The notes: generated by a model from the letters alone, not told the origin. A stretch of DNA of 64,000 nt from Actinacidiphila oryziradicis (GCF_005047355.1 NZ_SUMC01000009.1:1-64000), one strand, 5' to 3'; counted from the stretch's first letter, positions 1 through 8,694 are shown. Translations and numbers: made by a program.

Positions 1-636
1 GACAACCCGCTGACCGCCAAGGCGATCGCCGAGGAGGCCGGGGTCGACGACTTCCTCGCCGAGGCGACGCCCGAGGACAAGATGGCGCTGATCAAGCGCG
101 AGCAGGCGGGCGGCAAGCTGGTCGCGATGACCGGCGACGGCACCAATGACGCGCCCGCGCTGGCCCAGGCGGATGTCGGCGTGGCCATGAACACCGGCAC
201 CTCGGCCGCCAAGGAGGCCGGGAACATGGTGGACCTGGACTCCAACCCCACCAAGCTCATCGAGATCGTGGAGATCGGCAAGCAGTTGCTGATCACCCGG
301 GGCGCGCTGACGACGTTCTCCATCGCCAACGACGTCGCGAAGTACTTCGCGATCATCCCGGCCATGTTCGCCACCGCCTACCCGGGCCTGGACAAGCTCA
401 ACATCATGCGCCTGCACAGCCCGACCTCGGCGATCTCCTCGGCGATCATCTTCAACGCGCTGATCATCGTCGTGCTGATCCCGCTCGCCCTGCGCGGAGT
501 GCGCTACCGCCCGTCCTCGGCGGCCGCGCTGCTCAACCGCAACATCCTGGTCTACGGCCTGGGCGGACTCATCCTGCCGTTCGTCGGCATCAAACTGATC
601 GACATGGTCATCCAGTTCATCCCCGGACTCAGCTGA
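1..636 (+). CDS. kdpB: K+-transporting P-type ATPase subunit B, C-terminal part (left edge)
   Basis: This is the energising subunit of the KdpFABC high-affinity potassium pump, and only its last 211 codons are present. The frame is open from base 1, so the gene starts outside the window. The P-type ATPase hinge motif [20 protein letters not shown] is encoded around 133-192. It is followed by a [21 protein letters not shown] segment and three hydrophobic helices typical of the KdpB C-terminus. The stop lies 21 bp before kdpC, as expected for a kdp operon. The catalytic DKTGT aspartate lies upstream, out of view. Confidence 0.97.
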   Translation, partial: DNPLTAKAIAEEAGVDDFLAEATPEDKMALIKREQAGGKLVAMTGDGTNDAPALAQADVGVAMNTGTSAAKEAGNMVDLDSNPTKLIEIVEIGKQLLITRGALTTFSIANDVAKYFAIIPAMFATAYPGLDKLNIMRLHSPTSAISSAIIFNALIIVVLIPLALRGVRYRPSSAAALLNRNILVYGLGGLILPFVGIKLIDMVIQFIPGLS

Positions 637-657
637 CCGAGACAGAAGGCAACCATC

Positions 658-1287
658 ATGTCCAGCCCCCTTTCCTCGGTGCTCCGGAATCACCTGGCAG
701 CCCTGCGGATGCTGCTGGTGTTCACCGTGCTCACCGGCATCGCCTACCCGCTGCTGATCACCGGGGTCGCCCAGGCGGCGTTCACCGGCCAGGCCAACGG
801 CTCGCTGGTGAAGCAGAGCGGCAAGACCGTCGGTTCCAGCCTGATCGGCCAGAACTTCAACCTCCCCAAGAAGAACCCCAACAACGCCAACGAGGTCGCC
901 AAGCCCGACCCCAAGTGGTTCCAGCCCCGCCCCTCCGCCGGCAACTACGACCCGCTGCTCTCCGGTGCCTCCAACCTGGGCCCCAACAACCCGGTCCTGA
1001 TCAAGGCCATCAAGGAACGCAAGGCCGCGGTGGCCGCCTTCGACGGGGTACCCGCCTCCAAGGTCCCCGCCGACGCGGTCACCGCCTCCGGCTCCGGTCT
1101 CGACCCGGACATCTCCCCGGCGTACGCCTACGAGCAGGTCAACCGGGTCGCCAAGGCCCGCGGGCTGTCCGCGACGGCCGTACACAAACTCGTCGCCGAC
1201 CAGGTCCACTCACGCGTCCTCGGCTTCCTCGGCCAGGACTACGTAAACGTGGTCAAGCTCAATCTGGCGCTCGCCGACCTGAAGTAA
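658..1287 (+). CDS. kdpC: K+-transporting ATPase subunit C
   Basis: KdpC is the single-span accessory subunit that stabilises the KdpFABC complex. The 209-residue product has one N-terminal membrane helix (about residues 15-38, with LVFTVLTGIAYPLLITG). The KdpC hallmark blocks follow: SLIGQNF, WFQPRPSAGNYDPLLSGASNLGPNN near the middle, then SGSGLDPDISPAYAYEQVNRVAKARGL. Its length is normal for the family. It starts at the ATG 21 bp after kdpB and precedes kdpD by 90 bp. Confidence 0.97.
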   Translation: MSSPLSSVLRNHLAALRMLLVFTVLTGIAYPLLITGVAQAAFTGQANGSLVKQSGKTVGSSLIGQNFNLPKKNPNNANEVAKPDPKWFQPRPSAGNYDPLLSGASNLGPNNPVLIKAIKERKAAVAAFDGVPASKVPADAVTASGSGLDPDISPAYAYEQVNRVAKARGLSATAVHKLVADQVHSRVLGFLGQDYVNVVKLNLALADLK

Positions 1288-1377
1288 CGAGACGAACGCA
1301 TACGTCACGCTGCCCGGTCGCGCAGAAACCTTCTGCCCGGCCGGGCGGATCGGCACTTAACACAAGGAGGGCTCCGG

Positions 1378-3993
1378 GTGACGTATCCCGTCGGTACAGG
1401 CGCAGCCGCAGCCGCAGGCCCAGGCGCAGCCGACACGCCGGGCTGCCGGTCCGGCAGGCTCAAGGTCTTCCTGGGGGCAGCCCCCGGCGTCGGCAAGACC
1501 TACCGGATGCTGGACGAGGGCCGGCGCAGGGCCGCCCGCGGTGTCGACGTGGTGGTGGCGTTCGCCGAGTGCCACCAGCGCCCGAACACCGTAGCCATGC
1601 TCGGCGGCATGGAGATGCTGCCCCGGGCAGAACGGGAGTACCGGGGCAGCAGCTTCCCCGAGATGGACCTCGACGCGGTCCTCGCCCGCAAGCCGCAGGT
1701 GGCGCTGGTCGACGAGCTGGCCCACACCAACGTCCCCGGCGGGCGCCACGCCAAGCGCTGGGAGGACGTCCAGGAGCTGCTGAAGGCCGGAATCGACGTC
1801 GTGACCACCGTCAACATCCAGCACCTGGAGTCGCTCAACGACGTCGTCCAGAAGATCACCGGAATCCCGCAGCGCGAGACCGTCCCCGACGAGATCGTCC
1901 GCCACGCCCACCAGATCGAGCTGGTGGACCTGCCCGCCGAGGCCCTGCGCCGCCGGATGGCGCACGGCAACATCTACGCCCCGGAGAAGGTGGATGCCGC
2001 GCTCGCCAACTACTTCCGGGTCGGGAATCTGACCGCGCTGCGGGAACTGGCTCTGCTCTGGGTCGCCGGACGGGTGGACGAGGCCCTGCAGCGATACCGT
2101 TCCGAGCACGGCATCGGCGGGGTGTGGGAGACCCGTGAGCGGGTCGTGGTCGCCCTCACCGGCGGCCCGGAGGGCGAGACACTGATCCGCAGGGCGGCCA
2201 GGATCGCCGACCGCTCCGCCGGCGGCGACCTGCTCGCCGTGCACATCGCCCGCAGCGACGGCCTCGCCGACGCCTCACCCGCCGCCCTCGCGAAACAGCG
2301 GGAACTCATCGAGAGCCTCGGCGGCAGCTACCACTCCGTCGTCGGCGACCACATCCCCACCGCCCTGCTGGACTTCGCCCGCGCCGAGAACGCCACCCAG
2401 CTCGTCATGGGCACCAGCCGCCGGGGCCAGCTGCTGCGTTTCCTCACCGGGCCCGGCGTCGGCGAGATCACCACCGAACTCTCCGGCGACATCGACGTCC
2501 ACCGGGTCACCCACGAACGGGCCGGACGCGGCCGTCTGCTGCCCTCTTCCGCCAACGCTCTGCCGATGTCCCGCCGGGTCGCCGGACCGGTGGCCGGATT
2601 CGTCCTTCCCATCCTGCTGACCGCCGTGCTGAGCAACACGCGCGGGCATCTGAACCTCACCAGCGAGGCTTTGCTCTTCCTTCTCACCGTCGTCGGCGTG
2701 GCCTGCATCGGCGGCGTGCTCTCCGCCCTGCTGGCGTCGATCACCACATCGCTGCTGCTCAACTACTACTTCATCCCGCCCATCGGCCAGTTCAGCATCG
2801 GTACGCCCGACAACGCGCTCGCCCTCGCCGTCTTCGCGGTGGTCGCCGTCACCGTCGCCGCCATCGTGGACCGCTCGCTGCGCCTGTCCCGGCGCGCGGC
2901 GAGCGCCACCGCCGAGGCCGAGACCCTGTCCTCGCTGGCCGGCAGCATCGTCCGGGGCGACCAGGCCGTGGCGGCATTGCTGGAGCGTACGAGAGAGGCC
3001 TTCGGTATGGACTCCGCCGTACTGGTCGACAAGGCCGGCGCACCGGAACCCGAAGCCGACGGGGCCGCCACCGTGAAAGTCCCAGTCGGGCAGGACAGCC
3101 TGCTCGTGCTGCGGGGCCGCACCCTGGCCGCGTCCGAACGCCGGGTGCTCATCGCCTTCGCGGCCCATGTGTCCGCCGCCCTGGAACGGGCCCGGCTGGC
3201 CGAGGCCGCCGCCGAGATCGAACCCGTCAAGGCCGGCGACCGGATGCGCACCGCGCTGCTGGCCGCCGTCAGCCACGACCTGCGCACCCCGCTGGCCAGC
3301 ACCTGGGCCGCCGTCAGCTCATTGCGCAGCCGCGATGTGGAGTTCTCCGACGAGGACCGCGACGAACTGCTCGCCACCGCCGAGGAGTCGCTGGCCAAGC
3401 TCAACCGCCTGGTGGACAACCTGCTCGACATGAGCCGCCTCCAGGCCGGCGCCCTCACTCTGCACCGGCAGCCCACCGCGCTGGCCGACGTACTGCCGCT
3501 GGCCCTGGACACCCTGCCCGAGAGCCCGGTGGGCATTGTCACCCAGGGGCTGGCCAAGACCGCCGACGTGGTCGCCGACCCGCCGCTGCTGGAGCGGGTC
3601 GTCGCGAACCTGGTGGCCAACGCCGTACGCCATACCCCCAGCGGCAAGGACGTCCTGGTGAGCGCCAGCGCCCTCGGTTCCCGCGTCGAGCTGCGCGTCG
3701 TCGATCAGGGCCCGGGACTCCGGCCCGAGGACCGGGACCGGGTCTTCGAGCCCTTCCAACGCATGGGCGACACCGACAACACCACCGGCCTCGGCCTCGG
3801 CCTCGCCCTCTCCCGGGGACTCGCCGAGGCCATGGGCGGCACCCTCACCCCCGAGGAAACCCCCGGCGGCGGCCTCACCATGGTCCTTTCCCTGCCTGCT
3901 GCCGAGGGCGCTGAGGGTGCCGAGGGCGCTGAGGGTGCTGACGCTGGTGAGGCCGACGAGGCCACTGAGGCCATCGAGGAGGTACAGGCGTGA
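1378..3993 (+). CDS. kdpD: Osmosensitive K+ sensor histidine kinase KdpD
   Basis: KdpD is the membrane sensor kinase that controls kdp expression. The order of parts in the 871-residue product is as follows. An N-terminal KdpD domain carries the Walker-like GAAPGVGKTY at about 33-42. A universal-stress-like domain follows (VMGTSRRGQ near 340). Then comes a four-helix DUF4118 membrane block (about 405-500), a GAF-like stretch, the HisKA box AAVSHDLRTPLA near residue 628, and the ATPase boxes NLVANAVRHT, DQGPGL and GLGLGLALSRG. The tail is an Ala/Gly/Glu repeat (AEGAEGAEGAEG). The GTG start has a strong AAGGAGG site about 9 nt upstream. The stop overlaps kdpE (GTGA). Confidence 0.96.
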   Translation: MTYPVGTGAAAAAGPGAADTPGCRSGRLKVFLGAAPGVGKTYRMLDEGRRRAARGVDVVVAFAECHQRPNTVAMLGGMEMLPRAEREYRGSSFPEMDLDAVLARKPQVALVDELAHTNVPGGRHAKRWEDVQELLKAGIDVVTTVNIQHLESLNDVVQKITGIPQRETVPDEIVRHAHQIELVDLPAEALRRRMAHGNIYAPEKVDAALANYFRVGNLTALRELALLWVAGRVDEALQRYRSEHGIGGVWETRERVVVALTGGPEGETLIRRAARIADRSAGGDLLAVHIARSDGLADASPAALAKQRELIESLGGSYHSVVGDHIPTALLDFARAENATQLVMGTSRRGQLLRFLTGPGVGEITTELSGDIDVHRVTHERAGRGRLLPSSANALPMSRRVAGPVAGFVLPILLTAVLSNTRGHLNLTSEALLFLLTVVGVACIGGVLSALLASITTSLLLNYYFIPPIGQFSIGTPDNALALAVFAVVAVTVAAIVDRSLRLSRRAASATAEAETLSSLAGSIVRGDQAVAALLERTREAFGMDSAVLVDKAGAPEPEADGAATVKVPVGQDSLLVLRGRTLAASERRVLIAFAAHVSAALERARLAEAAAEIEPVKAGDRMRTALLAAVSHDLRTPLASTWAAVSSLRSRDVEFSDEDRDELLATAEESLAKLNRLVDNLLDMSRLQAGALTLHRQPTALADVLPLALDTLPESPVGIVTQGLAKTADVVADPPLLERVVANLVANAVRHTPSGKDVLVSASALGSRVELRVVDQGPGLRPEDRDRVFEPFQRMGDTDNTTGLGLGLALSRGLAEAMGGTLTPEETPGGGLTMVLSLPAAEGAEGAEGAEGADAGEADEATEAIEEVQA

Positions 3994-4673
3994 GGCGCGT
4001 CCTGATCGTCGACGACGAACCGCAGATGACCCGGGCCCTGGACATCAATCTCAAGGCCCGCCACTACGACGTGGCCACCGCCCCCGACGGCACCACCGCC
4101 CTGCGACTGGCCGCGCGCAAGCCGCCCGATGCCATTCTCCTCGACCTCGGCCTGCCCGATGTGCCTGGCATCGACGTCATCATCGGCCTGCGGGTGTGGA
4201 CCTCGCTGCCGATCATCGTGCTTTCCGGGCGGACGGACACCACCGAAAAGATCGCCGCGCTCGACGCCGGAGCCGACGACTACCTCACCAAACCGTTCCT
4301 GATGGAGGAACTCTTCGCCCGGCTCCGCGCCGTACTCCGCCGCCCGCCGGCCATCGACGAACCGGGCACCGTGACCCTCGCGGACTGGCTGATCGACCTG
4401 GGCGCCTACACCGCCGTGCCCGCTTCGGGCGACGGTGAGCCGCTCCACCTCACCCCCACTGAATGGCGGCTCCTCACCCCGCTGCTGCGCAACCCCGGCC
4501 GCCTGGTCACCGGTCGCCGGCTGCTCCGGGAGGTATGGGGCCCCGAACACGAGGAGCGGACCAACTACCTGCGCGTCTACGTCGCCTGCCTGCGCCGCAA
4601 GCTGGAACCGGACCCGGCGCACCCACGCCATCTCATCACCGAACCCGGCCTGGGCTATCGCTTCGAACCGTGA
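3990..4673 (+). CDS. kdpE: KDP operon response regulator KdpE
   Basis: OmpR-family response regulator, 227 residues. The receiver domain has the acidic pair D8/D9, phospho-acceptor D52 (LLDLGLPD) and K near 103 (LTKPF). A winged-helix DNA-binding domain follows (LTPTEWRLLTPLLRNPGRLVTGRRLLREVWG ... YLRVYVACLRRKLEPDP). The GTG start overlaps the kdpD stop by 4 nt, so the kinase and regulator are translationally coupled. The direct-repeat elements at 5350-5400 and 5877-5938 are plausible targets; that link is inference. Confidence 0.95.
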   Translation: MRRVLIVDDEPQMTRALDINLKARHYDVATAPDGTTALRLAARKPPDAILLDLGLPDVPGIDVIIGLRVWTSLPIIVLSGRTDTTEKIAALDAGADDYLTKPFLMEELFARLRAVLRRPPAIDEPGTVTLADWLIDLGAYTAVPASGDGEPLHLTPTEWRLLTPLLRNPGRLVTGRRLLREVWGPEHEERTNYLRVYVACLRRKLEPDPAHPRHLITEPGLGYRFEP

Positions 4674-4707
4674 GCGCACCAGGCGACGCAGGCACCTACT
4701 CCAGCTG

Positions 4708-5349
4708 CTACTCCAGCCCCGAGGTCCCGAGGACTGCCCGGGCCGTCTCCCCGTCGATCCACTCCCCCAACTCCCGCAGCACGTCCGTCCCGGACCGCAG
4801 CGTCCCGCGCTCACGGGAGCGGCGGGCACCGGTGTCCAGCAGGTGCCAGAGCAGCGGGTTGGCGGCGAGGACCCGGGGATTCAGGTCCAACCGCCCGCCG
4901 TAGGCGTCCCACAGCACCAACCGCTGCGCGACCTGGCCGTACAGCTCCACCACCGACAGCGCGTCCGTGCGCACCCGCCGCTCGCGCCCGGCTCCCCGTA
5001 CCGCCAGCCACCCCTCGGCCGCCGTCACGCGCGGCGGCAGGAGTACGGCGAACACCATGGCGCCCAGCGCGGCCCACATCCCGGCGCGCGGTAGCGTAAA
5101 GCCGCCCGAAACCTGGTCGAGCAGCATCGCCACCCCGGAGAACCCCACCGCGCAGTACACCGCGTGCCGGGCATGCACCCGCCAGCGGCGGTCGACTGCG
5201 GTTTCCCGGACAGCCGGCGTCCCGGCGCCGTTGTGCTGCCGACGGCACGCTGCGGAGGATCGAGCGGTTCGGCGTCCCATACGACCCAGACGACCCATAC
5301 GACCCATACGACCCACGCTAGGCGTGCCAGGAGCCCGCGTCCTTGGCAC
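4708..5349 (-). CDS. Hypothetical membrane protein convergent with kdpE
   Basis: I do not recognise the family. The product (213 residues at maximum) has two closely spaced hydrophobic segments (HAVYCAVGFSGVAMLLDQV and GMWAALGAMVFAVLLPPRV). A soluble C-terminal half follows with VELYGQVAQRLVLWDAYGGRLDLNPRVLAANPLLWHLLDTG, which looks like a small PH-like domain. The N-terminus is doubtful. The first 30 codons consist of the MGR repeat produced by the 9-bp tandem repeat at 5281-5316, so the true start may be downstream of it. It converges on kdpE with 34 bp between the stops. Confidence 0.6.
   Translation of the reverse strand: MPRTRAPGTPSVGRMGRMGRLGRMGRRTARSSAACRRQHNGAGTPAVRETAVDRRWRVHARHAVYCAVGFSGVAMLLDQVSGGFTLPRAGMWAALGAMVFAVLLPPRVTAAEGWLAVRGAGRERRVRTDALSVVELYGQVAQRLVLWDAYGGRLDLNPRVLAANPLLWHLLDTGARRSRERGTLRSGTDVLRELGEWIDGETARAVLGTSGLE
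5281..5316. repeat. 9-bp tandem repeat (ACGACCCAT-type), about four copies
   Basis: Four consecutive near-identical 9-mers (ACGACCCAG, then ACGACCCAT twice, then ACGACCCAC) lie at the extreme 5' end of the minus-strand ORF, where they would encode an MGR/LGR repeat. A copy-number-variable leader is possible. Confidence 0.8.
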
Positions 5350-5400
5350 TGACGTCTCCCTGATGCCGTTTGGCCCATCTTTAACGGGACTCTGACGCGG
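5350..5400 (+). promoter_or_regulatory. Direct-repeat element, copy I (candidate KdpE/OmpR-type operator)
   Basis: Four TGACG-like half-sites, TGACG (5350), TGATG (5361), TAACG (5382) and TGACG (5393), are spaced 11, 21 and 11 bp, that is, on one helical face. The flanking sequence (CTCCCTGATGCC ... TTTGGC-CATC-TT) is repeated at 5877-5938 before kimA. Tandem half-sites 11 bp apart are the usual target layout of OmpR/PhoB-family regulators. KdpE encoded next door is the obvious candidate; this is inference. Confidence 0.45.
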
Positions 5401-5575
5401 TGGGAAAGCTCAGCCGACGTGGAAACGGTTCACCAGCCTGATTGGCCGCCACGTCCACAACAACCGTCGAGGACGGCGAACGGCTTCTCGATGCCGATCA
5501 TGCCCACGGCATTGACGCTCACGGTGGTGTCCCAGAGCGCGGGACAAAGCCGTGGACGTGATGCCGCGACTCGTC

Positions 5576-5783
5576 ATCGGGCGTGAGCGGGTGCTCGGGC
5601 CCGAGCACCCGTGGCTCATGGAGAACCGCAGCCGCCTCGCCCATTGACTGGCCCAACAGGCCGCACCGGAGGCTGGGCACGAGGCCCCCGTTGCCCTGCC
5701 CCTCTGCGAACGCATCCTCGACGTGGGCCGGGTACAGCCGGGAATCGGCCGCCAAGGCCACTCTGAACAGGCGGAATGACTTT
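5576..5783 (+). pseudogene. Remnant of a TPR/NB-ARC-type regulator repeat
   Basis: Reading forward, the frame gives RERVLGPEHPWLMENRSRLAH, then a stop, then LAQQAAPEAGHEAPVALPLCERILDV. The LGPEHP...TRxxLAxW pattern is the signature of tetratricopeptide repeats in streptomycete NB-ARC/TPR proteins. In-frame stops and the lack of flanking repeats mark it as debris. Confidence 0.35.
5588..5611. repeat. Perfect 24-bp palindrome
   Basis: The 24 bases centred on GGGCCC are identical to their reverse complement (arm CGGGTGCTCGGG). Both strands therefore encode RVLGPEHP in the TPR-like frame. It could form a cruciform or a fully paired hairpin with no loop. Confidence 0.9.
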
Positions 5784-5876
5784 ACAAGTCCGCTGGACAA
5801 TCGGGCCGTTGGAGCGTGGGAGCGAAAGGGGCGGTTGTCGGCGTAGTCGAGCGAGGGGACGGCGAAGCTCGGCGAT

Positions 5877-5938
5877 CTTGATGCTTCCCTGATGCCGGCC
5901 CGCGATCCTTTGGCGCATCCTTGACGCGGCGTGACGGC
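5877..5938 (+). promoter_or_regulatory. Direct-repeat element, copy II, upstream of kimA
   Basis: The half-sites are TGATG (5879), TGATG (5890), TGACG (5922) and TGACG (5932), in two pairs 11 and 10 bp apart. The surroundings match copy I at 5350-5400: CTTCCCTGATGCCGG and CCTTTGGCGCATCCTTGACGCGG. It lies 58 bp before the kimA ATG, the position of a transcriptional operator. A shared regulator with kdp is inferred. Confidence 0.5.
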
Positions 5939-5995
5939 GGGCCCGGTCAGACTTGTCCCGAACAGCCCCCGCCCCCGGCACCAACGAGGTCCTCT

Positions 5996-7813
5996 ATGAC
6001 GTTCGGCCTGGCCCGTCGCGACGTGCGGCCGAAGGTTCCGCTGCGGCACGGCGAAGGCGACAAGCACCGCCTGACCAGTCTGGAGGGGCTCGCCGCGCTG
6101 TCGCTGGACGCGCTGAGCTCGGTCGCGTACGGGCCCGAGGCGATCGTGCTCGTCCTGGTTGCCGCCGGGACCGGGGCGCTGACCGCGACGCTGCCGATCA
6201 CCCTGGTGATCGCCGCCCTGCTAGCGGTGCTGGTGGTCTCCTACGGGCAGGTGATCGCCGTCCATCCGGACGGCGGTGGGGCGTACGCGGTGGCGAAGAA
6301 GGACCTCGGGGCCCGCACGAGCCTGCTCGCGGCGGCGAGCCTGGTCGTCGACTACGTCCTTACCGTCGCTGTCAGCCTCGCCGCAGGCGCCGCCGCTCTG
6401 GCCTCCGCATTCCCCGCCCTCTCCTCGCACCTGCTCGCCGTCTGCCTGATCGGGCTTGTGCTGCTCACGGCCGTGAACCTGTGGGGCATCGCCGAGAGCG
6501 CCCGGGTGCTGATGCTGCCGACGGTGCTGTTCATCGTGAGCATCCTCGGCATCGTCGTCATAGGGCTGTTGCGCTCGCACCCCGCAGCCATGGTCGGCAG
6601 CGCCCAGCCCGTGCACGCCACCGAGGCACTGGGCGTCCTGCTGATCCTGAAGGCATTCTCGGCCGGCTGCTCCGCCCTGACCGGGGTCGAGGCCATCGCC
6701 AACGGGGTGCCCACGTTCCGCGAGCCACGCGTCAAGAGGGCCCAGCGCACCGAGTTGATGCTGGGTGCGCTGCTCGGGCTGATGCTGGTCGGGCTGGCGG
6801 TCCTGATCCGCCGCGACCATGTGGCCCCGCGCGGTGGTGTGACGGTCCTGGCCCAGCTCACCGCCGGCTCGTACGGAACCGGCTGGGCCTACTACGCGAC
6901 CAACATCGTCGTCACCCTCGTCCTCCTCTTCGCCGCCAACACCTCCTTCGGCGGCCTCCCGGTGCTCATGAGCCTGCTGGCCCGCGACCACCGGCTGCCT
7001 CACCTGTTCGGACTGCGCGCGGAACGGCCGGTGTACCGGTACGGCGTGCTGGCCCTGGCCCTGCTGTCGGCCGCACTGCTCATCGCCGTAGGGGCCAACA
7101 CCCAGAAGCTGATCCCGCTCTTCGCCATCGGCGTGTTCATCGGCTTCTCCATCAGCCAGATCGGGCTCGTACGCCACTGGGCGGTCCAGCGTCCGCCCGG
7201 GTGGCTGCGCCGGGCGGTGGTCAACGGCACCGGCGCCCTGCTGACCACCCTGGCCTGCCTGGTCCTGCTCACCACCAAGTTCCTCGAAGGCGCCTGGGTG
7301 GTCGTCGTCGCGGTGCCGCTGCTGATGCTGATGTTCGCCCGCATCCAGCGCTACTACACAGCCGTCGGCGCGGAGCTGGAACTCGGCAAGATCCCGCCCC
7401 TGCCACTGCGCACCGCCAAGAGTCTGGTCATCGTCCCCATCGGTGACGTCAGCAAGCTCGCCCAGCACGCGCTGACGGCCGCTCTCGCCCTCGGCGACGA
7501 GGTCGTCGCGGTCGCCGTCCATGCCGACCCCGACAAGGCGCAGGCCCTGCGCGAGACCTGGGACCGCTGGAACCCGGGCGTGCGGCTGGATATCCTCGAC
7601 AGCCCGCACCGCTCCCTGGTGGAGCCCATCGTCGAGTACGTCCAGCACGCGGGCAGCGGCGGACGGCAGATCGCCGTACTCATCCCCGAGGTCGAGCCCA
7701 AGCACCGCCGGTACGAGATCCTGCAGAATCAGCGTGGCATCCTCCTGGCCACCGTTCTGAGGGCCCGCACCGACGTTGTCGTCTGCATGCTGCCGTACCG
7801 GCTGAGCCTCTGA
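5996..7813 (+). CDS. kimA: KimA-type potassium importer (APC superfamily)
   Basis: This is a 605-residue APC-superfamily transporter. The N-terminal block HRLTSLEGLAALSLDALSSVAYGPEAIV, then HPDGGGAYAVAKKDLG, VDYVLTVAVSLAAG and LKAFSAGCSALTGVEAIANG match the arrangement of Bacillus KimA (YdaO), a high-affinity proton-coupled K+ importer, rather than amino-acid permeases. About 12 membrane helices are followed by a cytosolic C-terminal domain of about 150 residues (from VPIGDVSKLAQHALTAALALGDEVVAVAVH). The start is the ATG at 5996, with GAGG 8 nt upstream. The proximity to kdp supports a K+ role. Many such genes are annotated only as amino acid permease. Confidence 0.8.
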   Translation: MTFGLARRDVRPKVPLRHGEGDKHRLTSLEGLAALSLDALSSVAYGPEAIVLVLVAAGTGALTATLPITLVIAALLAVLVVSYGQVIAVHPDGGGAYAVAKKDLGARTSLLAAASLVVDYVLTVAVSLAAGAAALASAFPALSSHLLAVCLIGLVLLTAVNLWGIAESARVLMLPTVLFIVSILGIVVIGLLRSHPAAMVGSAQPVHATEALGVLLILKAFSAGCSALTGVEAIANGVPTFREPRVKRAQRTELMLGALLGLMLVGLAVLIRRDHVAPRGGVTVLAQLTAGSYGTGWAYYATNIVVTLVLLFAANTSFGGLPVLMSLLARDHRLPHLFGLRAERPVYRYGVLALALLSAALLIAVGANTQKLIPLFAIGVFIGFSISQIGLVRHWAVQRPPGWLRRAVVNGTGALLTTLACLVLLTTKFLEGAWVVVVAVPLLMLMFARIQRYYTAVGAELELGKIPPLPLRTAKSLVIVPIGDVSKLAQHALTAALALGDEVVAVAVHADPDKAQALRETWDRWNPGVRLDILDSPHRSLVEPIVEYVQHAGSGGRQIAVLIPEVEPKHRRYEILQNQRGILLATVLRARTDVVVCMLPYRLSL

Positions 7814-7879
7814 CACCGCGCCGGGGCCGCCGCGCCGGGCCGGAAGTGAGCTCGGCTCGACCTCGGCGGTCGGGCCGGG

Positions 7880-7972
7880 TCAGGTCGTGTTGTCGGTGTG
7901 CGTGGTGTGCCTGACGCGCGTGCAGTCGGGGCAGGTGCCGGTGAGTTCGACGGTGTGCTGGACGTCGGCGTA
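7880..7972 (-). pseudogene. C-terminal fragment of a Fur-family regulator
   Basis: The minus strand encodes ADVQHTVELTGTCPDCTRVRHTT before a stop at 7880. The H...VELTGTCPDC block is the C-terminal metal-site end of Fur/Zur/PerR proteins. The DNA-binding domain is missing and the upstream codons do not resemble Fur, so this is a truncated remnant. Its closeness to the ArsR metal sensor at 9267 suggests a once larger metal-response locus. Confidence 0.5.
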
Positions 7973-8058
7973 GCCGGATGCCTCGGTGGGGCGTCGGCAG
8001 AGCGAGAATGTAGGCCTATGGCTGCCTCTGCTGCCCGTGGGTCCGAAGTGGCGGGTAG

Positions 8059-8148
8059 TCACTCGGCCAGGTCCTTGCCGAAGAACTCGGTGAGCTTGGC
8101 GACGGCGGGGGTGACGTATTCGTCCTTGTCGTACAGGTCTATGTGGGT
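8059..8148 (-). pseudogene. C-terminal fragment of an alpha/beta hydrolase
   Basis: The encoded peptide THIDLYDKDEYVTPAVAKLTEFFGKDLAE matches the last helix of alpha/beta hydrolases, including the catalytic His context (ATHIDLYD). Only about 30 codons remain. The open frame continues upstream only by reading antisense through the MmyB-like remnant. Confidence 0.55.
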
Positions 8149-8157
8149 GGCGCGGGA

Positions 8158-8352
8158 TCGGGCACGAAAACGCTGAACCATCCGGTTGTCGGCCCGCTCA
8201 CCCTCGACTGGTCCTTCCTCACCTCCACCGACGACCCCGACCAGCAGCTCATCACCCTGACCGCCGAGCCCGGCACACCCAGCCACGACCGTCTGCGCAT
8301 CCTCGCCTCGTGGGCCGCGCAAGCCGCCGACCACCCGATTGCGGACCGTTAG
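8158..8352 (+). pseudogene. C-terminal fragment of an MmyB-like XRE regulator
   Basis: The peptide TKTLNHPVVGPLTLDWSFLTSTDDPDQQLITLTAEPGTPSHDRLRILASWAAQ is the end of the MmyB-like ligand-binding domain found on actinobacterial XRE regulators. The HTH domain is absent. It abuts the hydrolase remnant tail-to-tail. Such regulators are often divergent from an oxidoreductase or hydrolase, so a deletion probably fused two gene ends. Confidence 0.6.
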
Positions 8353-8415
8353 AGGCTCGCCTGGTTCCGGGGCCGGCAGGCTGTTCAGCCCGACACGGGC
8401 CTCCGGCAAGGTCAC

Positions 8416-8694
8416 TCACCGTGCGTTGGGCGCACCGAAGCGCAGGCCGTCGAAGCGGATCGCCGCGACGTGCACGGCCTCGTCCCGCCGACCCTCGGTG
8501 GGGCGCATTCCGCCACCGTCGCAGGCCAGGATGTCGGGCTTGCTTTCGCGCATCCAGCAGGACAGGCACAGGCCGCTGCGGCGGACCTGCCGGTTGGTCC
8601 AGTAGGCGGGTTCGACACCGGAGCGGGGGGCGTCACGGTCTTCGTCGGGAAGCCGCCACCAGGCGGGCGAGACCAGGACCGTTGCCCAGGCGCG
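8416..8694 (-). CDS. Unrecognised coding segment, possibly truncated
   Basis: Codons are strongly GC3-biased on the minus strand over about 90 residues, with WWRLPDEDRDAPRSGVEPAYWTNRQVRRSGLCLSC near the start and HVAAIRFDGLRFGAPNAR at the end. The paired cysteines in CLSCW might bind metal. I see no convincing start or ribosome binding site, and the frame changes character above 8694, so it is either a remnant or a gene with an unusual start. No function is assigned. Confidence 0.4.
   Translation of the reverse strand, partial: RAWATVLVSPAWWRLPDEDRDAPRSGVEPAYWTNRQVRRSGLCLSCWMRESKPDILACDGGGMRPTEGRRDEAVHVAAIRFDGLRFGAPNAR

Larger units (their letters stand above)
5401..5876. other. Non-coding stretch between the kdp region and kimA
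   Basis: There is no convincing complete gene. It holds a probable TPR-protein remnant and a perfect 24-bp palindrome at 5588-5611 (listed separately). The overlapping open frames on both strands have no consistent third-position GC bias. Confidence 0.6.

Noticed and set aside
6221..7816. Very long minus-strand open frame antisense to kimA
   Set aside because: It is a GC-skew shadow of the transporter gene: the translation is low-complexity His/Gln/Asp without motifs.
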